19,036 nt of DNA from an uncultured Clostridium sp. (lineage in GTDB: Bacteria > Bacillota_A > Clostridia > TANB77 > CAG-508): the NCBI GenBank assembly GCA_946491915.1, contig CAMLYR010000023.1:1-19036 (forward strand). The letters run 5' to 3'. Below, piece by piece: positions 1 through 7,507 of the stretch (positions are counted from its first letter, which is position 1; every line of letters starts with the position of its first letter). The translations under genes were made by a program, and so were the position numbers. The notes under the pieces are model-generated. The model was not told where the DNA came from and did not search any database. It saw only the letters and a program-made list of their open reading frames with translations.

Positions 1-83
1 CTTTAAGAATTTCTAGTTTCAAATTTAGATACGCAAAATCGTTTCATTTTTTTATATTCTATATTTTTTCTGTTTCTAGATTA

Positions 84-124
84 GAAAAAGGGAAAAATGA
101 GTCCGTCCCCAAATTCCCTTTTTC
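84..124 (-). terminator. Hairpin downstream of galE, probable terminator
   Basis: An 11-bp perfect stem (plus-strand arms 84-94 and 114-124, gaaaaagggaa / ttccctttttc) lies 3 nt after the galE stop codon, with a 19-nt loop. Read on the minus strand, the 3' arm ends in CCCTTTTTC, so the U-run is part of the stem; this is acceptable for an intrinsic terminator but not ideal. The loop carries GGGGACGGACTC, a GC-rich motif that stands out from the AT-rich surroundings (see findings). Positions 1-83 hold only AT-rich sequence in which I see no gene. Confidence 0.6.
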
Positions 125-126
125 AT

Positions 127-1131
127 CTATTTTGTTGTTTGAATATATTTCCATGAATCTAAGCACATATCTTCTAATGTTTTTTCTGCTGTCCAGCCTA
201 ATTCTTCTTTTGCTTTTTGAGGATCTGCATAACAAGTTGCTATGTCTCCTTCTCTTCTTCCTGTAATTTTATATGGTACTTTTTTGCCTGTTGCCTTTTC
301 AAATGCTTTTACCATATCTAACACACTGTATCCTTTTCCTGTTCCTAAATTGTAGATATACAATCCTTCTTTTTCTTTTTCTATTTTTTCTAAAGCTTTT
401 ACATGTCCTTTTGCTAAGTCTACAACATGAATATAATCTCTAACCCCTGTTCCATCTGGTGTATCATAATCATTACCAAATACAGATAATTCTGGTAAGA
501 TTCCTGCTGCAACACGCACAATATATGGCATTAAGTTATTTGGAATTCCTTGTGGTTCTTCTCCAATTAGTCCACTTTCATGTGCCCCTACTGGATTGAA
601 ATATCTTAATATACAGATATTCCAAGTATTATCTGAATGATAGATATCTTTTAAGATTTGTTCAATAAATAATTTGCTTGTACCATATGGATTTGTTGTT
701 CCACCTGTTTTACATTCTTCTGTTATCGGAATGGTTTCTGGATCTCCATATACAGTTGCTGATGAACTAAATATAAATGTTTTACAATTATATTTTCTCA
801 TCGTATCTAATACGACTAATGCTCCTGAAATATTATTTGTATAATATTCAATTGGTTTTTGTACAGATTCTCCTACTGATTTGAATCCTGCAAAATTGAT
901 AACTGCTTCTATGTCATTTTCTTCAAAAACTTTTTCTAGTTTTTCTCTATCCATGTAATTCATTTCATAAAATTTAAAATCTTTTCCTGTTATTTTTTTA
1001 ATTGCATCTAGTACACTTGGTTTACTATTAGAAAAATCATCTATAATAACAATTTCTTTTCCGGCATTTAATAATTCTACTGCTGTGTGACTTCCAATAA
1101 ATCCAGCTCCTCCTGGTAATAATATTGCCAT
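127..1131 (-). CDS. galE: UDP-glucose 4-epimerase GalE
   Basis: This 334-residue protein is a short-chain dehydrogenase/reductase of the extended type that interconverts UDP-glucose and UDP-galactose (or the N-acetyl forms) with bound NAD, feeding cell-wall and capsule sugars in the cytoplasm. Seen: the Rossmann glycine motif GGAGFIGSH at residues 7-15, the FSSSATVYG strand with the catalytic Ser near 124, the catalytic YxxxK pair (Y149, K153 in PYGTSK), [12 protein letters not shown], and the [14 protein letters not shown] segment typical of GalE. The length is that of the family. The start ATG at 1131 has an AAAGGA site about 8 nt upstream and follows the cysS stop by only 15 nt, so the two are very likely cotranscribed. 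The usual VTGG before the glycine loop is LPGG here, a mild variation. Substrate choice (Glc versus GlcNAc) cannot be settled from the sequence. Confidence 0.95.
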   Translation of the reverse strand: MAILLPGGAGFIGSHTAVELLNAGKEIVIIDDFSNSKPSVLDAIKKITGKDFKFYEMNYMDREKLEKVFEENDIEAVINFAGFKSVGESVQKPIEYYTNNISGALVVLDTMRKYNCKTFIFSSSATVYGDPETIPITEECKTGGTTNPYGTSKLFIEQILKDIYHSDNTWNICILRYFNPVGAHESGLIGEEPQGIPNNLMPYIVRVAAGILPELSVFGNDYDTPDGTGVRDYIHVVDLAKGHVKALEKIEKEKEGLYIYNLGTGKGYSVLDMVKAFEKATGKKVPYKITGRREGDIATCYADPQKAKEELGWTAEKTLEDMCLDSWKYIQTTK

Positions 1132-1146
1132 AAAATCATTCCTTTC

Positions 1147-2547
1147 TTATTTTATTTTTATAATCTCCATTCCATCTTTTGTATCTTTTACTTCATAACC
1201 TTTTTCTTTAATTAAATCTCTTAATCTATCTGACTCTGCCCAATTTTTTTCTTGTCTTGCTTGTTTCCTTTCTTCCACAAGTTTTAACACTTCTTCTGGA
1301 ATTTCTATTTCTTTATTTGTCTCTTCTTTATCTATTTTAATTCCTAATACTGTATCGAATTTTTTTAGTAATTCAGCAATCTCAGGTGATTTTTTATTAT
1401 ATTTAATTACTTCCCATACAAAACTCATAGCTAAAGGCATATTCATATCATCATTAATGGCTTTATGGAATTCATTTTCTAATCTTTCTAAATCTTTTTT
1501 ATCTTCTTCATTTAAAGTGTCTGTTCCATTTTTATTTGCTTGATAACCATTTCTTAATCTTTCTAATGATTTTGAAGATGCTTCTATTCCTTCCCATGTA
1601 AAGTTTAATTTATTTCTATAACTAGATGTATAGCATAATAATTTATATACCAATGGGTCATATCCTTTTTCTTTGATATCTCTTAACAAATATACATTTC
1701 CCAAGCTCTTTGACATTTTACCACCATTGATTAATAAATATTCTCCATGTATCCAATAGTTAGCAGGAATTTTTCCACACACACCTTTACTTTGTGCAAT
1801 TTCATTTTCATGGTGTGTTGGTATTAAATCAATTCCTCCTGTATGAATATCAAATTGTTCTCCTAAATGTTTTCTGGACATGGCAGAACATTCAATATGC
1901 CATCCTGGATAACTTGGTCCCCATGGACTATCCCATTTCATTAAATGATTTTCTGGAGCTTTTATCCATAATGCAAAATCATATGGATTTTTCTTTTCTG
2001 GGTCTACATCCACTCTTGCTCCTGCTTTTTGTTCTTCTACATTTACATTTGATAAAACTGGATATTTGTCTAATTTAGAAACATCAAAATAGATAGCAGT
2101 TGATGTTTCATACGCATATCCTTTTTCTACAAGTTCTTCTACATATTCTAACATTTCTGGAATATAATCTGTTGCCTTACAAATAATTTCAGGTATTTCA
2201 ATATTTAAATCTTTTAGGTCATCAAAAAATAACTTCGTATAATGCTCTGCTATTTCTAATGGTGTTTTATGTTCTTCTCTAGCTGATTTAATCATTTTGT
2301 CTTCCCCTTCGTCACCATCAGAAACCAAATGTCCTACATCTGTTATATTCATAACATGTTTAATTTTATATCCATTATATTTTAACATTCTTCTTAAAAC
2401 ATCTTGAAATATATTTGTTCTCATATTTCCTATCGTTGCATCTTTATATACAGTTGGTCCACATGAATATATCCTGATTTCATTTTCGTTAATTGGCTTA
2501 AATAGATCTTTTTCTTTTGTTAATGTATTATATACATATATATCCAT
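1147..2547 (-). CDS. cysS: Cysteinyl-tRNA synthetase
   Basis: This 466-residue class Ia aminoacyl-tRNA synthetase charges tRNA-Cys with cysteine in the cytoplasm. Seen: the N-terminal CGPTVY motif at 29-34, the HIGH-equivalent as TIGN at 38-41, GWHIECSAMS near 215-224, HHENEIAQS at 245-253, and KMSKS at 277-281. The zinc ligands expected for the family are all present (C29, C220, H245, E249). The C-terminal part has the helical DALR-like and anticodon-binding region of normal length (ERKQARQEKNWAESDRLRD near 425-445). The first His of HIGH is replaced by Thr, which is noted as a finding. The start at 2547 has an AAAGGAAGG site about 7 nt upstream. A separate promoter lies just in front and the leader is too short for a T-box. 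galE follows 15 nt downstream. Confidence 0.97.
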   Translation of the reverse strand: MDIYVYNTLTKEKDLFKPINENEIRIYSCGPTVYKDATIGNMRTNIFQDVLRRMLKYNGYKIKHVMNITDVGHLVSDGDEGEDKMIKSAREEHKTPLEIAEHYTKLFFDDLKDLNIEIPEIICKATDYIPEMLEYVEELVEKGYAYETSTAIYFDVSKLDKYPVLSNVNVEEQKAGARVDVDPEKKNPYDFALWIKAPENHLMKWDSPWGPSYPGWHIECSAMSRKHLGEQFDIHTGGIDLIPTHHENEIAQSKGVCGKIPANYWIHGEYLLINGGKMSKSLGNVYLLRDIKEKGYDPLVYKLLCYTSSYRNKLNFTWEGIEASSKSLERLRNGYQANKNGTDTLNEEDKKDLERLENEFHKAINDDMNMPLAMSFVWEVIKYNKKSPEIAELLKKFDTVLGIKIDKEETNKEIEIPEEVLKLVEERKQARQEKNWAESDRLRDLIKEKGYEVKDTKDGMEIIKIK

Positions 2548-2575
2548 ATTTTATCCTTCCTTTCTTGTAAAGCAA

Positions 2576-2604
2576 ATTTTATATACCTTCCTATCAAATA
2601 TCAA
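2576..2604 (-). promoter_or_regulatory. Sigma-A type promoter of cysS-galE
   Basis: On the minus strand, TTGATA (2599-2604) and TAAAAT (2576-2581) are separated by 17 nt. Transcription would begin near 2569, leaving a leader of only about 20 nt before the cysS ATG. No T-box or other riboswitch fits in that space. Confidence 0.6.
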
Positions 2605-2620
2605 CATTATTATTTTATTT

Positions 2621-2657
2621 AAAATTAAGATGTGAATATTCCTCACACCTTAATTTT
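2621..2657 (-). terminator. Hairpin between pbp1A and cysS, possible terminator
   Basis: A 15-bp stem (2621-2635 with 2643-2657, one G-U pair when read as minus-strand RNA, 7-nt loop) begins 14 nt after the stop codon of the penicillin-binding protein gene. On the minus strand it is followed by an A-rich rather than U-rich tail; the only U-run (UUUU) is inside the stem. It is therefore either a weak terminator or an mRNA 3'-end structure. Confidence 0.45.
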
Positions 2658-2671
2658 ATCTTATTATATGG

Positions 2672-5311
2672 TTATGGTGTTGTATTTCCTCCACTTGTTG
2701 TATTTCCTTCTTCTGGTTCTTCTTCTCCACCAGAAGGATTTTCTCCACCTCCTGAAGGATTTTCTCCAGCTGTATTTCCTCCACTTGTTGTATTTCCTCC
2801 ACCTGTAGAGTTTGTTGTATTGGTTGTATTCGTATTAGGTTCAGGTCTTTCTGGCTCTTCCTCTTTTGGCTCTGTATGCAATGTACAAGTTCCATTGACT
2901 CTTGTTCCTGATCCACTGCTTCCATTTACTGCTGTCCATAATCCCAACTGTTCTTTTGGAAGAACAGCTCCATAGTAGTTTTGTCTAACAGCACAATATT
3001 GTGAACAATATTCTGTTGCAACTAATCCAGATTCTGAACAAATTGTTTGACTTCCATGTCCCTCACATTGTTCTGGTAAATTGTCTTGTGTAAAAATTTC
3101 TGTATATTTATTATTACATCCTGTTGTTGCTAAACAACCTGTTGTTCTACATACAGTTTGCTCCACAATTCCACTAGGTCTTGTAAAGGTTGCATTTTCT
3201 AAATCTTTGTGAATTGTTGTCATAACACCATCCCAAATATTACCTGCTGGATTTCCAGAATAATGTACCGTTTCTGGTTGATCATATCCAAACCAACATG
3301 CACCTGCATAATATGGTGTAAATCCGCAAAGCCATCTATCATAGTCATCATCTGTTGTTCCTGTTTTTGCTGCTACATCCATTCCACTGATTGCACAATA
3401 GGTTGCTGTTCCTCCAGATTTTACAGGTTCTTGTAAGATAGATTTCACTATATAAGCATTTTGTTCTGATATAACTCTTGTTTGTTCTTGTTTTGGAGTT
3501 AATACAGTGTTACCACTAGAATCTACAACTTTTGTATAGAATGTTGGGGTAATATATACACCATCATTTGCAATTGTACTATATGCTGCTGCCATTTCTA
3601 ATGGTGTTGCACCATTGGTTGTTCCTCCTAATGCTAGAGATAAATCTGCATCTTCATCTGCATTGATATGACTAAGTCCCATTTTATTTAGGTATTCTAT
3701 TGATTTACTTGGTGATAATTCTCTCATGATTTTTACTGCTGGTACATTTAAAGATTTTGCAATAAAATATCGTATATTTACATTTTGATTTGTATATCCA
3801 CTTTGATTTTTAGGTATATAATTTCCTCCAAAATCGGTTTCTTGATCCATATATACTGTTGAAGCTGTTATCACTTTTTCTTGTAATGCAGGTGCTACAA
3901 CTGCAATTGGTTTAATAGAAGAACCCGTTTGTCTAACACTTTGAGTTGCTCTATTTAATCCTCTACTTTCCGTTTTCTCTCCTAATCCTCCAACGGTTCC
4001 TACTACATTTCCAGTTTTATAATCAATCACTACCATTGCTGCTTGGGAATGATCATTCTTCTTTTCACCAGTTTCACTATCAACATCTCTTCCATTAACA
4101 ATATATTTATCTTTTGCAAATTCTTCTTCCATTTGTGTTTGAATATTGGCATCTACTGTTGAATAGATTGTAAGTCCACTGCTATATACATAGTTTTCTG
4201 CTAACTGCTGAGACCAACCTTTTTCTTCCATTACTTGATCTATCACTTGATCTAAAACAGCTTCTGTATGATATGAATATGATGAAGTTGTTGCAATTTC
4301 TCCTTTTTGGAAATTCAATCCTGCATCTACCTCTGCAATAGCTGCATTATATTCTTCTTGACTATTGATATAGCCTAACTCATTCATTTTATTTAAAGCT
4401 ACTTTTGTTTGATTCTTAATTAACTCTGTATTATCTTTGGTTTCATCAAATGGGTTATATCGACTTGGAGAGCTATTAATTCCTGCCATATAGGCACATT
4501 CTGCTAATGTTAAATCTTTGGCACTTTTATTGAAATAATATTCTGCCCCCAATTCAACACCATGCAAATTTCCTTCTCCACCAACATATAATATATTTAA
4601 ATATAACTCTAAGATTTGGTCTTTTGAAATCATTCTTTCTACTTGATATGCTTTTGCCCATTCTCTTACTTTTCTCATGATACCTGCTAAGCCAGATCTT
4701 TCATCATCTTGTGTTAGGTTTTTTACTAATTGTTGTGTAATAGTACTTCCACCATAAGAACTATTTCCTAACAAAGTTTGTAAAATTGCTCCTGCTGTTC
4801 TTTTTAAGTCTACACCACTATGTTGATAAAATCTTTCATCTTCCATAGCTACATAAGCTTTTGGCAAATAGTCTGCCATATCTTCTAATGAAATAATTTT
4901 TCTTTTCTCATCGCCACTTAATTCAGCAATAACTGCTCCATTTTGATCTACTACAACAGAATTAGCTGCTCCAATTGTTAACTCTTCTTTAGTAATTTCA
5001 AAATCATCACCAAATAGTCCAAAAAATATACCTGCTACAACACCTGCTCCAATGACACATAATAATAAGAATAATAATATACCGATTTTTATTGCCATCA
5101 TTAATTTTGGATGTTTTGATGAAAATTTTCCTTCCTTATTTTTTGATTTTTTTCCTTTACCTTTTCTATTCGTACTTTGTGTTGGTACTCTTTTGGTTGT
5201 TCTAGTATCTCTTCTATTTGTAGAATTTGGCCTTTTTCTTTTCTTTGCATTTTTCATATTATATTTTTTTGTTCTATCCTCACTACTACTTTTTCTATTA
5301 CTACTTGGCAT
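2672..5311 (-). CDS. Class A penicillin-binding protein (PBP1A-type transglycosylase/transpeptidase)
   Basis: This bifunctional, membrane-anchored peptidoglycan synthase polymerises lipid II (GT51 domain) and crosslinks stem peptides (transpeptidase domain). With the start at 5311 it has 879 residues. Seen: a basic Ser/Lys/Arg-rich cytoplasmic tail (1-70), one membrane segment (about 72-98), the GT51 motifs EDERFYQHSGVD (catalytic Glu near 157) and GGSTITQQLVKNL (187-199), then transpeptidase motifs SSIK (464-467), SLN (520-522) and KTGT (649-652). After the catalytic domain come several cysteines (VCRTTGC, TGC, QCEGHG, ICSESG, EYCSQYC) and a tail of about 60 residues rich in Asn, Thr, Gly, Pro and Glu. 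The ATG at 5311 was chosen because AAGGAGGT lies 6 nt upstream; an in-frame TTG at 5353 has no such site. The gene appears to be a single transcription unit. Confidence 0.95.
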   Translation of the reverse strand: MPSSNRKSSSEDRTKKYNMKNAKKRKRPNSTNRRDTRTTKRVPTQSTNRKGKGKKSKNKEGKFSSKHPKLMMAIKIGILLFLLLCVIGAGVVAGIFFGLFGDDFEITKEELTIGAANSVVVDQNGAVIAELSGDEKRKIISLEDMADYLPKAYVAMEDERFYQHSGVDLKRTAGAILQTLLGNSSYGGSTITQQLVKNLTQDDERSGLAGIMRKVREWAKAYQVERMISKDQILELYLNILYVGGEGNLHGVELGAEYYFNKSAKDLTLAECAYMAGINSSPSRYNPFDETKDNTELIKNQTKVALNKMNELGYINSQEEYNAAIAEVDAGLNFQKGEIATTSSYSYHTEAVLDQVIDQVMEEKGWSQQLAENYVYSSGLTIYSTVDANIQTQMEEEFAKDKYIVNGRDVDSETGEKKNDHSQAAMVVIDYKTGNVVGTVGGLGEKTESRGLNRATQSVRQTGSSIKPIAVVAPALQEKVITASTVYMDQETDFGGNYIPKNQSGYTNQNVNIRYFIAKSLNVPAVKIMRELSPSKSIEYLNKMGLSHINADEDADLSLALGGTTNGATPLEMAAAYSTIANDGVYITPTFYTKVVDSSGNTVLTPKQEQTRVISEQNAYIVKSILQEPVKSGGTATYCAISGMDVAAKTGTTDDDYDRWLCGFTPYYAGACWFGYDQPETVHYSGNPAGNIWDGVMTTIHKDLENATFTRPSGIVEQTVCRTTGCLATTGCNNKYTEIFTQDNLPEQCEGHGSQTICSESGLVATEYCSQYCAVRQNYYGAVLPKEQLGLWTAVNGSSGSGTRVNGTCTLHTEPKEEEPERPEPNTNTTNTTNSTGGGNTTSGGNTAGENPSGGGENPSGGEEEPEEGNTTSGGNTTP
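2681..2798 (-). repeat. Internal direct repeats encoding the PBP C-terminal tail
   Basis: A 28-nt sequence at 2681-2708 recurs exactly at 2771-2798, and a shorter element (gaaggattttctcc) recurs between them. The encoded tail reads as repeated GGNTTSGGNT and ENPSGG units. This is low-complexity coding sequence likely to vary in copy number by slippage. Confidence 0.75.
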
Positions 5312-5416
5312 ATGCTTACCTCCTTGCCAGTTTGTACAAAATTCGTTTTGCAAGAACCTTTATTTATTCCTTTGTTTATCTCTAGTTCATTCAGTTCTGT
5401 AAAAATCGATATCTAC

Positions 5417-5427
5417 ATTATATTATA
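5417..5427 (-). promoter_or_regulatory. Candidate -10 region for the penicillin-binding protein gene
   Basis: Two overlapping TATAAT hexamers (5422-5427 and 5417-5422) are read on the minus strand about 110 nt upstream of the chosen start. No good -35 hexamer is found 17 nt upstream (the best is TTTCCT), so the assignment is weak in such AT-rich sequence. The leader downstream would be about 100 nt. Confidence 0.35.
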
Positions 5428-5498
5428 TTTTATAAAAAAAGGAAAGTATTTCATAAAATTTTTATATTTTGAAATGTAATTACATATTGGTAGTATTT

Positions 5499-6329
5499 TT
5501 AAATGATTGTTTTTATCCCTTTTAAATATTGAATCATTACATTGTCTCTTTTTATTTTCTTCAAAATTTCTTCTATTGGTTGATTTTTGTGTTGTGTCGC
5601 CTCATAAATATCTTTTGCATCAAACTTTTCAAAATGTGGATTTGTCTTCCAATCAATCTCATAATCATTAATATTTAGTCCATTAAATCTTTTGTTTTTT
5701 ATCTTTACATTGCCCTTAAAATTGACAATTGTTGCTGTATTATTAATTGTATATCGATTTATCAATTCTGTTGGAAAATCTAAATTCAATAGGATATTCG
5801 TTTTTGATAAAATTTTTCTTTTGTTATTTCCTACATTGATAAAAATCCCTTGTTCCTCTGAAATTTTTTCTTCTATATTTTTGAAACGATCAATATGATT
5901 GGTAACAATTTTCACATATTTATATCTTGTAACCAATTTTTTGATTACATAGATTGCTAACTCTGAAATGTCATTTACTAAAATTCCAATTTTTATTTCT
6001 TCTTCTTTTATCTTTAATGTTTTTATTACATATTCTAAAACATCAAATATTAGCATTTGAAATAACCATCTTCCATCTACAATTTCATAATTATATGAAT
6101 ACAAATAATTGACATAAGCTTCTTGCTGTTTGACTTGTTTACTTAATACTAATTTCTTACTATTGGTTTTCGCTAGAATATTTTTTGTTTTCATTGCCAG
6201 CTTGTATGCTATTTTTTCATCTAAACTTGTCTCTGTTATTGGTAAAATAATCGTATCATTTTCTAATCTCACAATATGTAACCATTCGGCTATTTTACTA
6301 GGCTTGTCAGTTTCTTTTATATAATACAT
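5499..6329 (-). CDS. Unrecognised 276-residue protein, possible Rossmann-like fold
   Basis: I do not recognise this family. The protein is soluble-looking, with no signal peptide and no membrane span. It is rich in Lys, Ile and Asn. The middle (about 110-200) alternates hydrophobic strands and helices: IKIGILVND, then a helix with IYVIKKLV, then YVKIVTNH, a helix rich in charged residues, IFINVGN, and NILLNLDFP. This layout is like a nucleotide-binding or shikimate-dehydrogenase-type Rossmann core, but no glycine-rich loop is obvious, so that is only an inference from the pattern. The start at 6329 is supported by AGGTGA 5 nt upstream of the ATG. The gene lies alone between a 104-bp inverted-repeat element and the penicillin-binding protein gene, in the same orientation. 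Its length, normal codon use and good ribosome-binding site argue for a real gene. Confidence 0.8.
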   Translation of the reverse strand: MYYIKETDKPSKIAEWLHIVRLENDTIILPITETSLDEKIAYKLAMKTKNILAKTNSKKLVLSKQVKQQEAYVNYLYSYNYEIVDGRWLFQMLIFDVLEYVIKTLKIKEEEIKIGILVNDISELAIYVIKKLVTRYKYVKIVTNHIDRFKNIEEKISEEQGIFINVGNNKRKILSKTNILLNLDFPTELINRYTINNTATIVNFKGNVKIKNKRFNGLNINDYEIDWKTNPHFEKFDAKDIYEATQHKNQPIEEILKKIKRDNVMIQYLKGIKTII

Positions 6330-6378
6330 AAAATCACCTCATATACTTTTCTCTTTTAATTATATTAAGGTGATTTGC

Positions 6379-6407
6379 ATTATAGAACTTATTGTTTTAT
6401 AACTTAG
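6379..6407 (-). promoter_or_regulatory. Candidate promoter of the unrecognised gene
   Basis: A perfect -10 TATAAT (6379-6384) sits 50 nt before the ATG on the minus strand. The -35 at 17-nt spacing is poor (CTAAGT, 6402-6407). The -10 lies in one arm of a 9-bp hairpin (6376-6384 with 6408-6416) whose other arm overlaps the end of the long inverted repeat, so the two structures would compete. Confidence 0.35.
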
Positions 6408-6409
6408 TA

Positions 6410-6513
6410 TAATGCACAAGTGATAAGTATTCATAAATTATTTCATTACTCGGTTCAATACGATATTTAAGAATTTGTAACATAATTTATGAATACTTAT
6501 CACTTGTGCATTA
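6410..6513. repeat. 32-bp perfect inverted repeat with 40-nt centre
   Basis: Positions 6410-6441 and 6482-6513 are exact reverse complements over 32 bp, separated by 40 nt (6442-6481). The arms begin taatgcacaagtgataag. The element lies 22 nt after the truB stop and about 80 nt before the next gene. No U-run follows on either strand. A 7-bp direct repeat (tataact, 6398-6404 and 6522-6528) flanks the element but at unequal distances (5 and 8 nt). No coding capacity is present. It looks like a small palindromic (MITE-like) element or a strong mRNA stem-loop at the 3' end of truB. Confidence 0.85.
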
Positions 6514-6535
6514 AATTAATCTATAACTGTGATTT

Positions 6536-7396
6536 TTAATTAATAACAATATCTCTTTTTAAAAGTTTATCTTTTACAACTCCCATTCCAATAAATTGCT
6601 GATTATTGTATATTTTATAAATTCCATCTTTTAAGTCAAAACTTAATTTTACACCATTTAAAAATAGTTGTAACTTTCTTTCATTTAACTTTATATGTTC
6701 TAAGTTTTTAAATAAATTCTCAATAGTTATGATGTGTTCTTCAATATTTTCTTTAGTCAAATCTTCAACCAAAACAGATTGCTCTATCATAAATGTTCCA
6801 ACCTTGGTTCTTTGCAATTCCTTCATATATCCCACTGTTCCCATTCTTTCTGCAATATCTTCACACAAACTTCTGATATATGTTCCTTTTGAACAACTGA
6901 CTTCAAATTGAATTTCATAACTTTTTTTATCTATTCTTAACATTTTTATATTATATATCGTTATCCTTCTTGGTTTAACTTCTACTTCTTGTCCTTTTCT
7001 AGCATATTCATATAGTTTTTTCCCATTTATCTTGATAGCAGAATAGATAGGTGGTATTTGTTCTTGTTCTCCTAGAAAACTTTCTAAAACTTTTTTTACT
7101 TCTTTTTCCTCTAATCGTTTCTCATCAACTTTCTCTTCTTGTATAATATCTCCTTCTTCATCTCCTGTACTTTTCTTAATTCCTAATTTTAAAACTACTT
7201 CATATGTTTTATTATGATTTATTAGATACTTTGAACACAATGTCCCCTTTCCGATTAGCAATGGCAATACACCTGTTGCTAATGGATCTAGTGTCCCAGT
7301 ATGTCCTACCTTTTCCCCTGTTATTTTTTTTACTTTTGCTACAATATCATGTGATGTATATCCTTTTGATTTATTAATAATTATTACCCCATCCAT
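6536..7396 (-). CDS. truB: tRNA pseudouridine(55) synthase TruB
   Basis: This 286-residue enzyme converts U55 of the T-arm of tRNAs to pseudouridine. Seen: the N-terminal GVIIINKSKGYTSHD, the catalytic motif GHTGTLDPLATGVLP with the nucleophile Asp37, Y65 in the KTYEV segment, the SAIKINGKKLYEYAR region, and the CSKGTYIRSLCEDI motif. The C-terminal part after about 235 is a short PUA-like tail. The length fits Firmicutes TruB. The ATG at 7396 has an AGAGGT site upstream. In the classical order truB follows nrnA directly; here a pilin-like gene intervenes and truB has its own strong promoter at 7464-7492. ribF and rpsO, which often follow truB, are not present downstream. Confidence 0.96.
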   Translation of the reverse strand: MDGVIIINKSKGYTSHDIVAKVKKITGEKVGHTGTLDPLATGVLPLLIGKGTLCSKYLINHNKTYEVVLKLGIKKSTGDEEGDIIQEEKVDEKRLEEKEVKKVLESFLGEQEQIPPIYSAIKINGKKLYEYARKGQEVEVKPRRITIYNIKMLRIDKKSYEIQFEVSCSKGTYIRSLCEDIAERMGTVGYMKELQRTKVGTFMIEQSVLVEDLTKENIEEHIITIENLFKNLEHIKLNERKLQLFLNGVKLSFDLKDGIYKIYNNQQFIGMGVVKDKLLKRDIVIN

Positions 7397-7463
7397 ATTT
7401 TACCTCTTTTTTATTTAGATAAACTTTAGGAATCATTCTTAAAGCTATATTTCTATTTTTCCT

Positions 7464-7492
7464 ATTATATATGCAAAAAAAAGATAAGTCAA
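7464..7492 (-). promoter_or_regulatory. Sigma-A type promoter of truB
   Basis: On the minus strand, TTGACT (7487-7492) and a perfect TATAAT (7464-7469) are separated by 17 nt, about 70 nt before the truB start. A run of eight T within the spacer may also act as the U-tract ending the upstream pilin-like gene, although the hairpin before it is weak (4 bp). Confidence 0.75.
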
Positions 7493-7507
7493 ATCCTACT
7501 TTTTATA

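Noticed and set aside
2548..2671. T-box riboswitch in front of cysS
   Set aside because: The promoter lies about 30 nt before the start and no T-box sequence (TGGNACCGCG) or specifier stem is present.
2656..2925. 89-residue minus-strand frame (Gln/Glu-rich) overlapping the end of the PBP gene
   Set aside because: It is the alternative reading of the repeat tail of the PBP, and its composition merely mirrors the repeats; no ribosome-binding site of note.
5312..5353. TTG start at 5353 for the PBP gene
   Set aside because: The in-frame ATG at 5311 has a full AAGGAGGT site 6 nt upstream; the 14 extra residues include the ribosome-binding site itself.
6410..6513. Long inverted repeat as an intrinsic terminator of truB
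   Set aside because: The arms are AT-rich, the loop is 40 nt and no U-run follows on either strand.
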